This document shows positions 1-7,539 of a DNA stretch of 35,044 nt, piece by piece. The notes under the pieces were generated by a model, which saw only the letters and a program-made list of their open reading frames with translations, did no database searches and was not told the origin of the DNA. The DNA comes from an uncultured Bacteroidota bacterium (lineage in GTDB: Bacteria > Bacteroidota > Bacteroidia > AKYH767-A > OLB10): positions 1 to 35,044 of the forward strand of contig CAINEC010000196.1 in NCBI GenBank assembly GCA_903847585.1, written 5' to 3'. Made by a program: the position numbers and the translations under genes. Within the stretch, counting starts at the first letter, position 1. Each line of letters opens with the position of its first letter.

Positions 1-5
1 AGTTT

Positions 6-13
6 TACATTTG
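6..13 (+). promoter_or_regulatory. Candidate -7 promoter element of the ATL gene
   Basis: The bases TACATTTG match the Bacteroidota -7 consensus TAnnTTTG. The -33 partner would fall outside the window. The element ends only four bases before the ATG at 18, so the mRNA would have almost no leader. The downstream start is well fixed by the protein family, so the short leader is not caused by a wrong start. Confidence 0.4.
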
Positions 14-17
14 TCGA

Positions 18-359
18 ATGAAAGATAAGTTCTCATTTTTTGAAGATGTTTATGCCGTTGTTCGTTTGATTCCTCGTGGGCGTGTGACGAGTTATGGGGC
101 CATAGCAAAATACCTTGGTGCTGCAAAGTCAGCCAGAATGGTAGGATGGGCTATGAATGCTTGTCACGAGGTGTTGCCTCCAGTGCCGGCTCATCGTGTA
201 GTCAATCGACAAGGTTTATTATCCGGAAAAAATCACTTCCACGAAGTAAACGAAATGGAAAATCGCTTGAAGCAAGAAGGCGTGAATGTGATTGCTGATC
301 AAATTCAGGATTTTCATCTCTTTTTCTGGGATCCTACAGTGGAATTAGCAATGGAATAG
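18..359 (+). CDS. Alkyltransferase-like protein (ATL, MGMT C-terminal domain family)
   Basis: A 113-residue protein covering just the DNA-binding domain of O6-alkylguanine-DNA alkyltransferases. Residues 16-33 (R-L-I-P-R-G-R-V-T-S-Y-G-A-I-A) form the family's helix-turn-helix entry, and R40 is at the place of the arginine finger. The active-site motif PCHR(V) of true MGMT reads P57-A58-H59-R60, so the alkyl-accepting Cys is Ala. That is the hallmark of ATL proteins, which bind O6-alkylguanine, flip it out and pass the lesion to nucleotide excision repair without repairing it themselves. C49 lies in A-C-H-E, outside the motif, and is not expected to replace the lost Cys. The ORF stands alone, with a Bacteroidota -7 element just upstream. 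The family call is firm; the repair hand-off is known from other ATLs. Confidence 0.9.
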   Translation: MKDKFSFFEDVYAVVRLIPRGRVTSYGAIAKYLGAAKSARMVGWAMNACHEVLPPVPAHRVVNRQGLLSGKNHFHEVNEMENRLKQEGVNVIADQIQDFHLFFWDPTVELAME

Positions 360-395
360 TTTGTTTTTAGGTTGTGAATTAATTGAAGAAATCCG

Positions 396-427
396 TTGTT
401 ATCTTACTCGTTTAAGACTTATCTTTG
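396..427 (+). promoter_or_regulatory. Promoter of the carboxylase operon
   Basis: TTG at 396-398, a 21-nt spacer, then TATCTTTG at 420-427, which fits the Bacteroidota sigma-ABfr consensus (TTTG, 19-21 nt, TAnnTTTG). It leaves a leader of about 20 nt before the ATG at 455 and probably drives the five genes to 6135. Confidence 0.65.
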
Positions 428-454
428 CGAGCGTAAAAATGTAAGAGTGTAGTT

Positions 455-2089
455 ATGGCTGAAAATTTAGAATTTAATAAAAACGAAGATTACAATAAAA
501 CCCTTGTAAGTAATTTGAAGCAGCGCCTGGCTAAAGTTGCTGAAGGTGGAGGAAAGAAGAATGCAACCAAACAGCATGAAAAAGGAAAGTTGTTGGCTCG
601 TGAAAGAATTAATTACTTACTCGATAAAGACCAACCACAGATAGAAATTGGTGCTTTTGCTGCAGAAGGAATGTATGTTGAGCAAGGTGGTTGTCCATCT
701 GCGGGGGTGGTAGTCGTTATAGGATATGTTTCAGGTCGCCAGTGTATAGTAGTTGCTAATGATGCAACTGTAAAAGCGGGTGCATGGTTTCCAATGACAG
801 CAAAGAAGAATTTAAGAGCACAAGAAATATCCATCGAAAATAAATTGCCTATTATTTACTTAGTAGATAGTGCTGGTGTTTACCTTCCTATGCAAGATGA
901 AATTTTCCCTGATAAGGAGCATTTTGGAAGAATTTTCAGAAACAATGCAATTATGAGTAGTATGGGAATTATTCAGATTGCAGCGATTATGGGTTCTTGC
1001 GTTGCGGGTGGTGCTTACCTTCCAATCATGAGCGATGAAGCGATGATAGTCGATAAAACCGGATCGGTGTTTTTAGCTGGTTCCTATCTTGTAAAATCTG
1101 CAATTGGTGAAGATGTGGATAACGAAACTTTGGGTGGTGCAACTACGCAGTGTGAGATTTCCGGTGTTACAGATAATAAATTCCCTAATGACCAATCATG
1201 CTTAGATTACATTCGTCGTGTGATGGACAAGTTAGGTAAATTACCTGATGCAGGGTTTGATAGAAAAGAATCAATGCCTCCCGCAAAAAATGAAAAAGAT
1301 ATTTACGGAATTATTCCAGACGCGCGTGATAAGCAATTTGAAATGCGAGAGGTAATTGCGCGCTTAGTTGATAACAGTGAGTTTGATGAGTACAAAGAAA
1401 AATATGGTCAGTCTATATTATGTGGATATGCACGTATTGATGGATGGGCTGTTGGAATTGTTGCTAATCAAAGAAAAGTAGTGAAGAGCAAGAAAGGAGA
1501 GATGCAATTTGGTGGAGTGATTTATAGTGACAGTGCTGATAAGGCAGCGCGATTTATTATGAACTGTAATCAACGAAAAATCCCTTTGGTATTTATTCAG
1601 GATGTAACAGGATTTATGGTTGGTTCACGTAGTGAGCACGGCGGAATTATTAAGGATGGCGCCAAGATGGTGAATGCAATGTCGAATTCAGTTGTTCCTA
1701 AATTTACGATTATAGCTGGTAATTCATATGGTGCTGGAAATTATGCGATGTGTGGTAAAGCGTATGATCCTCGTTTAATTGTTTCTTGGCCTAATTCGCA
1801 ATTAGCTGTAATGAGTGGAGCTTCAGCCGCTAAAACATTATTGCAGATACAAACTTCTACCATGAAAGCACAAGGGAAAGAAGTTTCAGAAGAAGAAGAA
1901 AAGACATTATTAAAAACGATTACTGATCGATACAACGAGCAGACATCACCATACTATGCAGCTTCGCGCCTATGGGTTGATGCGATCATTGATCCATTAG
2001 ATACACGTAAGTGGATATCAATGGGAATTGAAATGGCTAATCACGCTCCAATAGAAAAACCATATAATGTTGGTGTAATTCAAACCTAG
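455..2089 (+). CDS. Acyl-CoA carboxylase beta (carboxyltransferase) subunit, methylcrotonyl-CoA carboxylase type
   Basis: A 544-residue crotonase-fold carboxyltransferase. It moves CO2 from carboxybiotin to an acyl-CoA. Residues 137-190 (VDSAGVYLPMQDEIFPD, then HFGRIFRNNAIMSS and SCVAGGAYLP) resemble mitochondrial MCCC2 more closely than propionyl-CoA carboxylase, where the first stretch differs. The second carboxybiotin-side domain has A-G-N-S-Y-G-A-G-N-Y near the C-terminus. Length is normal for the family. If it is MCC, the reaction is 3-methylcrotonyl-CoA to 3-methylglutaconyl-CoA in leucine breakdown. The biotin carboxylase/BCCP subunit is not in this window, so the partner must be encoded elsewhere or upstream. 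The PaaY-like gene starts two bases after its stop. The carboxyltransferase call is firm; the exact acyl-CoA substrate is less sure. Confidence 0.88.
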   Translation: MAENLEFNKNEDYNKTLVSNLKQRLAKVAEGGGKKNATKQHEKGKLLARERINYLLDKDQPQIEIGAFAAEGMYVEQGGCPSAGVVVVIGYVSGRQCIVVANDATVKAGAWFPMTAKKNLRAQEISIENKLPIIYLVDSAGVYLPMQDEIFPDKEHFGRIFRNNAIMSSMGIIQIAAIMGSCVAGGAYLPIMSDEAMIVDKTGSVFLAGSYLVKSAIGEDVDNETLGGATTQCEISGVTDNKFPNDQSCLDYIRRVMDKLGKLPDAGFDRKESMPPAKNEKDIYGIIPDARDKQFEMREVIARLVDNSEFDEYKEKYGQSILCGYARIDGWAVGIVANQRKVVKSKKGEMQFGGVIYSDSADKAARFIMNCNQRKIPLVFIQDVTGFMVGSRSEHGGIIKDGAKMVNAMSNSVVPKFTIIAGNSYGAGNYAMCGKAYDPRLIVSWPNSQLAVMSGASAAKTLLQIQTSTMKAQGKEVSEEEEKTLLKTITDRYNEQTSPYYAASRLWVDAIIDPLDTRKWISMGIEMANHAPIEKPYNVGVIQT

Positions 2090-2091
2090 TT

Positions 2092-2688
2092 ATGGCAGTA
2101 TATGAATTCAACGGATATATTCCTGTTGTACATGAGTCTTCTTTCGTACATCCGTTAGCGGTAGTTACAGGTAATGTGATTATTGGTAAGGATGTTTATA
2201 TTGCACCAGGTGCTGCAGTTCGTGGTGACTGGGGTGAAATAATTATTGAAGATGGTTGTAATGTTCAAGAGAATTGTACCCTGCATATGTTTCCTGGTCA
2301 GCAGGTGATTTTACGAAAGGGTGCACATATCGGACATGGAGCAATTATTCATGGTGCTGAAATAGGAGAGAATGTACTTGTTGGAATGAATGCGGTAGTG
2401 ATGGATAGAGTAGTGGTTAATAAAAATTCAATTGTTGGTGCGCTTTCTTTTGTTCCTGAAGGAATGTCAATTCCTGAACGGAGTATCGCTGTAGGTAATC
2501 CTGCAAAAATTGTAAAGGAAATGTCGGATGAAATGATTGAATGGAAGACAAAAGGAACCGCTTTATATCAACAGCTGCCTTCTGAATTGCATGCTACTTT
2601 GAAAGAGTGTGAGCCATTAAGGACTATTCCTGAAAATAGACCAAAACAACAGGAAATCTATAAAACCTGGAATACCACAAAAAAATAA
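2092..2688 (+). CDS. PaaY/CaiE-type hexapeptide-repeat protein (gamma-carbonic anhydrase fold)
   Basis: A 198-residue left-handed beta-helix protein. The start (MAVYEFNGYIPVVHESSFVHP), R44-G-D46, the G-M-N-A-V-V-M-D stretch and the C-terminal E-W-K-X-K-G-T helix match PaaY/CaiE proteins along their full length. Three zinc-ligand histidines of the gamma-carbonic anhydrase fold are present: H65 and the pair H82/H87, spaced five apart as in Cam. PaaY is a thioesterase that clears dead-end CoA esters in phenylacetate breakdown; CaiE belongs to carnitine metabolism. Sitting two bases behind an acyl-CoA carboxylase gene, a housekeeping thioesterase role in CoA-ester metabolism is plausible. Carbonic anhydrase activity, which would feed or drain bicarbonate at the carboxylase, is the alternative. 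Sequence alone does not decide. Confidence 0.85.
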   Translation: MAVYEFNGYIPVVHESSFVHPLAVVTGNVIIGKDVYIAPGAAVRGDWGEIIIEDGCNVQENCTLHMFPGQQVILRKGAHIGHGAIIHGAEIGENVLVGMNAVVMDRVVVNKNSIVGALSFVPEGMSIPERSIAVGNPAKIVKEMSDEMIEWKTKGTALYQQLPSELHATLKECEPLRTIPENRPKQQEIYKTWNTTKK

Positions 2689-2693
2689 TTAGC

Positions 2694-3791
2694 ATGCAAA
2701 AAAGAGTTGTTTTACTTTTATTTTTCTTGATGCTAACGCAATTGTGTTATTCGCAGATATCAGTTATTCTGAGAGTTAAAGCTGATGAACAAAATGATAC
2801 ATTAGGAGTAAATCTTGTAAAGGAAATAACCAAGATTTCCTATGAGTCAATCCGTGATGGTAAGGTTCAATTATGGGATTCTCCTAAAAAAGAAGTTGCT
2901 ATTTCTTTTTTAGCATTGAAAGAAATTGAAAAATCATCAGGACTAAATTTTACTGATCAGCAGTTAATATTTGTTTATGAGGTTTGGAATAATGAAAAGA
3001 AAAAACTGACAAGTGAAACGCAAGGGTTTTTATTCTCATCTAAATTAGAAAATGGTGAGGCGGTAGTTTTTGGTTATGTAGAATATGAATCATTGAAAAA
3101 TAATATTGCTACTTCAACACCTTATATCAATGCGAACGGAGATTGCTATCTAAACCTTAACAATTATCTTAATAAGAAAAAATACAATTACCACATTTTG
3201 CAATTTGGTGATAAGGTTATTAATAACATCACTGATTCTAAATTACTGAAAGAAAATTATATTGGTTCTAATAAGTTTAATGTTGATCCTACATCGAAGG
3301 ATGTATTAGAATCGAAATATGTTGAATGGACACTTTCTGCTTCTGAAAAACTTTCTGGGTCTAAGGCACAGCAAGCGAAAGATTTTACAAACGCTTTAAC
3401 AACCTATTTTCATGAAAACTTAGAAGTGTTGTACAATTTATCAGGTAAAAATGCTGAAGAGATTTTGCAGAATGGCACCTGGAAAATATCATCTGTATCG
3501 TTTGCGGAAATATGGAGTAAGAGTAATGGAACTATTAAAAGTACTCCGTTGTGGATGACGGTAAATATTGATAGTACGGTTATAGATTCTATTTACATGG
3601 ATAATCTTGTTAACTGGGATTTTAATATTAATAATCAAAACTGGTTGGATTTTATACAGCAAAAAAACTTTTTATATCTTATCGTAAAAGTAAATTCAGA
3701 TATAATTCCATTAGAGAAATCAATCAATTATCAAAAGGGTTTGTTTAATCATAAATGGAACAATCTTATTAATTTCGTAGAACTATATTAA
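2694..3791 (+). CDS. Secreted protein of unknown function
   Basis: 365 residues. The N-terminus (MQKRVVLLLFFLMLTQLCYSQ) is a clean signal peptide with cleavage expected after the Ser-Gln region, so the product is periplasmic or outer-membrane associated. There are no further membrane helices. The N-terminal half (about 40-130) alternates strands and a short W-D-S-P turn and loosely recalls the repeat unit of GldN/PorN proteins, but I could not find a convincing signature and do not name it so. It starts five bases after the PaaY-like stop and ends 12 bases before the phosphohexomutase gene, so it is a member of the operon. Base composition is like the neighbours. Confidence 0.6.
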   Translation: MQKRVVLLLFFLMLTQLCYSQISVILRVKADEQNDTLGVNLVKEITKISYESIRDGKVQLWDSPKKEVAISFLALKEIEKSSGLNFTDQQLIFVYEVWNNEKKKLTSETQGFLFSSKLENGEAVVFGYVEYESLKNNIATSTPYINANGDCYLNLNNYLNKKKYNYHILQFGDKVINNITDSKLLKENYIGSNKFNVDPTSKDVLESKYVEWTLSASEKLSGSKAQQAKDFTNALTTYFHENLEVLYNLSGKNAEEILQNGTWKISSVSFAEIWSKSNGTIKSTPLWMTVNIDSTVIDSIYMDNLVNWDFNINNQNWLDFIQQKNFLYLIVKVNSDIIPLEKSINYQKGLFNHKWNNLINFVELY

Positions 3792-3803
3792 TCATTATTT
3801 AAA

Positions 3804-5210
3804 ATGTCGAAAATAAAATTTGGAACAGACGGTTGGAGAGCGATTATCGCAGAAGACTTTACAGTAGAAAATGTTGCTCGCGTTGCTGAAGGAACAGCAT
3901 TGTGGTTGCTAAAACAGAAAAATAATCCAGGCGTAATTCTCGGTCACGACTGCCGTTTTGCAGGTGCCTTATTTTGTAATACAATAGCAAAAGTATTGTG
4001 TGCTAAAGGTGTTTCAGTCACCATGTCGAAAGGATTTGTTTCTACACCCATGGTTTCATTAGGAACAGTAAAAGAAAATAAAGATTTAGGTATCATCATT
4101 ACAGCAAGTCATAATCCTCCAGAATATAATGGCTTTAAATTAAAAGGATCTTTTGGTGGACCTTTACTTCCTGCTCACGTAGCAGAAATAGAGGATCTAA
4201 TTCCAGAAAAATGTACTGTTGATTATTCAAAAGTAGAATTAGAAAAATTTCAATCTGAAGGATTACTCTCATATATTGATTTAGAAACGATGTATTGCGA
4301 TCATGTTGAAGCAAACTTCGATATGAACCTAATTAAGAATAGTGGATTGAACTTAGCATATGATGCGATGTATGGTGCTGGTCAGAATGTAATTAAACGT
4401 ATGTTGCCTGCTATTACAAAGCTTCATTGCGATTATAATCCTTCGTTTATGGGTCAGGCGCCTGAGCCAATTCATAAGAACCTAACAGAATTTTCTGAGT
4501 TAATTAAGCATGCAAAAAATATCGATTCTGGTTTGGTTACGGATGGTGATGCTGATCGCATCGGATTTTATGATTCACAAGGAAACTTTGTTGATTCACA
4601 TCATATTATTTTATTGCTAATTCATTATTTGTATAAGTACAAAGGAATGCGCGGTAAAGTAGTAACTGCATTTTCAACTACACCTAAAGTAGCGAAGTTG
4701 TGCGCGCATTATGGTATCGAAATGGAAACTGTTAAAATCGGATTTAAGTATATCGCCGAAATCATGATTAAAGAAGATGTGCTGTTAGGTGGAGAAGAGT
4801 CGGGTGGTATAGCTATTAAAGGGCATATCCCTGAGCGTGATGGTATCTGGATGGGATTAACTCTTTGGGAGTTCATGGCAAAGAGTGGAAAAACATTAAA
4901 TGATTTGATTAGTGAAGTATATGAAATTGTTGGTCCGTTTTCATTCGAGCGAAATGATTTGCATATTAAGGAAGAATTAAAGCAATCAATTTTGAAAAAT
5001 TGTTTAGCATCAAAATATACTGCCTTCGGAGATTATAAAATTGTAAGAACAGAAGACTTAGATGGGTTTAAATACTTCTTCGAGAACGGCGATTGGTTAA
5101 TGATTCGTGCTTCAGGTACTGAACCTGTGTTGCGTACTTATGCTGAATCAAATTCGCGTGAAGCAGCATTCGCCATTTTAAATGCCGCTAAAGAGACGTT
5201 GTTAAACTAA
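3804..5210 (+). CDS. Phosphoglucomutase/phosphomannomutase family (alpha-D-phosphohexomutase)
   Basis: A 468-residue cytoplasmic enzyme that interconverts hexose 1- and 6-phosphates. All four active-site elements are intact: the phosphoserine loop T100-A-S102-H-N-P105, the metal-binding loop D247-G-D-A-D-R252, the sugar-binding loop G330-E-E-S-G-G335 and the phosphate-binding loop R435-A-S-G-T-E-P441. The N-terminal K-F-G-T-D-G-W-R is the usual start. Length is normal. The product would supply glucose-1-phosphate or mannose-1-phosphate for polysaccharide and nucleotide-sugar synthesis; the sequence does not settle whether glucose, mannose or glucosamine phosphate is preferred, though the sugar loop GEESGG is common to PGM/PMM types. 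It lies fourth in the operon, with 12 bases to the gene before and a short gap to the gene after. Confidence 0.92.
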   Translation: MSKIKFGTDGWRAIIAEDFTVENVARVAEGTALWLLKQKNNPGVILGHDCRFAGALFCNTIAKVLCAKGVSVTMSKGFVSTPMVSLGTVKENKDLGIIITASHNPPEYNGFKLKGSFGGPLLPAHVAEIEDLIPEKCTVDYSKVELEKFQSEGLLSYIDLETMYCDHVEANFDMNLIKNSGLNLAYDAMYGAGQNVIKRMLPAITKLHCDYNPSFMGQAPEPIHKNLTEFSELIKHAKNIDSGLVTDGDADRIGFYDSQGNFVDSHHIILLLIHYLYKYKGMRGKVVTAFSTTPKVAKLCAHYGIEMETVKIGFKYIAEIMIKEDVLLGGEESGGIAIKGHIPERDGIWMGLTLWEFMAKSGKTLNDLISEVYEIVGPFSFERNDLHIKEELKQSILKNCLASKYTAFGDYKIVRTEDLDGFKYFFENGDWLMIRASGTEPVLRTYAESNSREAAFAILNAAKETLLN

Positions 5211-5238
5211 CGCTATGGCTATACGAGACATATCTAAA

Positions 5239-6135
5239 ATGAAAAGCATCATAATAATTATGGTGCTTTCGTTTTATTCTATGAGTTCGTTTGCACAGAA
5301 TGATTCCATCAATTTAAAACAACGAAAAAAAATAATTATTACCAATGGTATTCTTACTTATGCTGCTGGCATGACTGGATTATATCAGTTGTGGTATCAG
5401 GAATATCCAAGGTCTTCCTTTCATTTTTTTAATGATATGGATGAATGGCAAAAGCAAGATAAGTTAGGGCACGTTGGATCCGCGTATTACCTCTCAAAAT
5501 GGTCAGGAGATTTACTTCAATACGGAGGATTAGAAAATGATGAGGCGGCTATGTATGGAGCGTTGACTGGATTTGGATTTCAATTAACGATTGAAGTTTT
5601 TGATGGATTTAGTAGTGAATGGGGATTCTCTGCAGGGGATTTAGCAGCTAATACCATTGGTGCTGGATTGTATTATGTGCAACAAAGAGTTTGGAAAGAT
5701 CAGTTAATCAAATATAAATTTTCTTATCATCCTACGGACATTGCTCAGTATGTTCCTTCTTTATTAGGCGAGAATAGCACACAGCGTTTATTCAAAGATT
5801 ATAACGGACAAACATATTGGCTTTCGTTTAATTTACATGGCCTTGTGTTTAAGAATGAAAAGTTTCCTGATTGGCTAAACCTGGCAATTGGATATAATGC
5901 AACTGGGATGACAGGAGCCCGAGTAAATCGAACAGCTTATAACGGTATTGCTATACCGCAGTATGAGCGGACGTATTCTTTTATTTTATCACCAGATATT
6001 GATATTACTAAAATTAAATCTAAGCGTAAAGCGATTAATTTTATAAAAGAAGCTTTCGGGTTTATTAAGTTTCCGATGCCGGCAATTCGCTTTAATAAAA
6101 GTGGAAGCTTTAATGCAAAAGCTGTTTATCTGTAA
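5239..6135 (+). CDS. DUF2279 (YfiM-like) exported protein
   Basis: About 298 residues. Residues corresponding to D-E-W-Q-K-Q-D-K-L-G-H, the following G-S-A-Y-Y-L and the W-G-F-S-A-G-D-L-A-A-N stretch are the DUF2279 core, which in other bacteria is a predicted envelope lipoprotein of unknown role. The hydrophobic G-A-L-T-G-F-G-F-Q-L-T-I segment may sit in or at a membrane. I chose the ATG at 5239 (AAAATGAAA context, signal peptide M-K-S-I-I-I-I-M-V-L) over the in-frame ATG at 5215, which would add eight residues before the signal peptide; the longer form cannot be excluded. Last gene of the operon. Its stop codon directly touches the stop codon of the convergent gene at 6136. Confidence 0.75.
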   Translation: MKSIIIIMVLSFYSMSSFAQNDSINLKQRKKIIITNGILTYAAGMTGLYQLWYQEYPRSSFHFFNDMDEWQKQDKLGHVGSAYYLSKWSGDLLQYGGLENDEAAMYGALTGFGFQLTIEVFDGFSSEWGFSAGDLAANTIGAGLYYVQQRVWKDQLIKYKFSYHPTDIAQYVPSLLGENSTQRLFKDYNGQTYWLSFNLHGLVFKNEKFPDWLNLAIGYNATGMTGARVNRTAYNGIAIPQYERTYSFILSPDIDITKIKSKRKAINFIKEAFGFIKFPMPAIRFNKSGSFNAKAVYL

Positions 6136-6864
6136 TTATTTTTTTCTTGGTTTCTTGTCAGGATTCTCATGAAAATAAAAGCGGACATCTAACGTCAAAT
6201 AATCACCTTGTAAACTTGTTCTTCCTGTTGAGGTGGGTGTTTTTGTAAAGTCACGTTGAGGGTAATATTCCACAAGTGTATTGTAGATTGAAGATAGCGA
6301 ACGATGGTAGCTTGCGCCGATGTAGTATGTTCCTTTTTTACCGTTTCGATATTCCCATCCGATATTCGCTAGTACACCTGCGTTAATTTTATTTCTTCTT
6401 GCAGAGTATTGTAACATATAAGATGGGAGGTAGGTGAATACATCAGATGGAAAGATGTCGATTGATCCCCCCATTGCTGCACTCATCCAAATTTTCTGAT
6501 CAAGCTGAATATAAATTAAAGCACTCAACGGAATCTCATAGCCGATAATTGAAAAGTCGCTTTGTGAAATAAAGGTTGTATCTCGCAGAGTTAAATCATA
6601 ATTACGTTTTACATAGAGAATTCCAGATTCAATCGTTAGTTTTTTTGTAACACCTCTTCGCACTAATACGCCCGTAGTATAACCCGAATGTTGAGCAAGG
6701 GTGTAATTGATTTTATTATCATCAAAATCTTTTGGTCCAGTTCTGAAATAATTGCTAGAGAAAATTGGACGATAGCAAAAGCCAAATTGTGTGGTATTGA
6801 TTTGGGCATTGCTAATTACTGCAACAAAACAAAAAACAAATAAAAAATACAATTGCTTTTTCAT
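6136..6864 (-). CDS. Outer-membrane beta-barrel protein, PorT/OmpA-barrel-like
   Basis: 242 residues with a signal peptide (MKKQLYFLFVFCFVAVISNAQ) and then alternating amphipathic strands separated by short turns, ending in D-V-R-F-Y-F-H, the aromatic last strand of an eight-stranded barrel, plus a short basic tail (P-D-K-K-P-R-K-K). No catalytic motif. In this phylum such small barrels are common and mostly of unknown role. It lies 28 bases after the DUF6134-like gene on the same strand, so the two may be co-transcribed; a weak -7-like element (CATTTTTG on the minus strand) lies just before its start. No terminator separates it from the convergent gene. Confidence 0.65.
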   Translation of the reverse strand: MKKQLYFLFVFCFVAVISNAQINTTQFGFCYRPIFSSNYFRTGPKDFDDNKINYTLAQHSGYTTGVLVRRGVTKKLTIESGILYVKRNYDLTLRDTTFISQSDFSIIGYEIPLSALIYIQLDQKIWMSAAMGGSIDIFPSDVFTYLPSYMLQYSARRNKINAGVLANIGWEYRNGKKGTYYIGASYHRSLSSIYNTLVEYYPQRDFTKTPTSTGRTSLQGDYLTLDVRFYFHENPDKKPRKK

Positions 6865-6892
6865 AGCGCAAAAATGCGAAAAAAAATATCAG

Positions 6893-7483
6893 TTATTGAA
6901 CTAATTCAAAGGTAATATTAGAAAAAGCCTGGGTGGATTCCACTTTTTTACAAATCCCTTTCTCATAGGTATAAATACTGTTTTGTCCATCGCCAGTTTC
7001 TAATAAATACTTATTGCCTTCTTTTCTAAGATTTAAAAACTTGCCATGATTATCAGACCAAATTGTTTTCTGATTTTTAGGCTCCGTAAAATAAAGGTCA
7101 GGGACAATTATCGTAATACTGTTTTTGATTGTTGTTGCTTCTCCTGATTTATCTTTGAAAATATACTGATTGCCTGTCAGAGTGGTTGTGTTTTCTGTTT
7201 GTTTCACTCCGTTGACTAGCTGGATGAGTTTGGATGATTTTAATTTCCCATTTTCTACTATTGATTTCAAATCGTATTTAACTTCAACCGTAAATAACAT
7301 AGTGGTTTTAATACTTGATTGTATAGTATAGGTAAAGTTATTTTTCTTCCCTGATTTATTAGCTATCAGAGTTCCGCTATCTTTCCCATCTACTTTCACC
7401 TTGTAAATTAGTTTTTGCGCTGATGCTATATTAGTAGCAATGCAGAGAATGATTGTCAGAAGTTTAATCTTGTATTTATACAT
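6893..7483 (-). CDS. DUF6134-like exported protein
   Basis: 196 residues: signal peptide (about 1-22, ending A-S-A-Q), then a strand-rich domain opening L-I-Y-K-V-K-V-D-G-K-D-S-G-T-L, which resembles DUF6134 proteins of Bacteroidota. The single domain has no obvious active site and one Cys near the end (G-I-C-K-K-V). A lipid- or ligand-carrying periplasmic beta-fold is possible but not shown. It begins a few bases beyond the terminator hairpin of the upstream gene at 7540-9084. I see no good TAnnTTTG element for it, so read-through from upstream may contribute. Confidence 0.55.
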   Translation of the reverse strand: MYKYKIKLLTIILCIATNIASAQKLIYKVKVDGKDSGTLIANKSGKKNNFTYTIQSSIKTTMLFTVEVKYDLKSIVENGKLKSSKLIQLVNGVKQTENTTTLTGNQYIFKDKSGEATTIKNSITIIVPDLYFTEPKNQKTIWSDNHGKFLNLRKEGNKYLLETGDGQNSIYTYEKGICKKVESTQAFSNITFELVQ

Positions 7484-7493
7484 AACCTTAAAT

Positions 7494-7525
7494 AAAAAGA
7501 GCCGCTACATTGTAACGGCTCTTTT
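7494..7525 (-). terminator. Terminator of the T9SS hydrolase-fold gene
   Basis: A hairpin with arms AAAAGAGCCG (7495-7504) and CGGCTCTTTT (7516-7525). The stem continues inward after one mismatch. On the minus strand it is followed by a T run. It sits 15 bases after the stop of the gene at 7540-9084. Confidence 0.8.
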
Positions 7526-7539
7526 AGTTATTTTATTGA

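Noticed and set aside
613-834. Open frame of 73 residues on the minus strand
   Set aside because: It is contained in the carboxylase gene, has no signal peptide or motif and reads as an antisense shadow. The same holds for the other short frames at 1741-1935, 9603-9815, 9942-10133, 11192-11444, 19083-19370, 22254-22481, 25215-25472 and 28578-28839.
6125-6145. Frameshift or gene fusion at the touching stops 6135/6136
   Set aside because: The two genes are on opposite strands, each with a complete protein, so the touching ends are a simple convergent arrangement.
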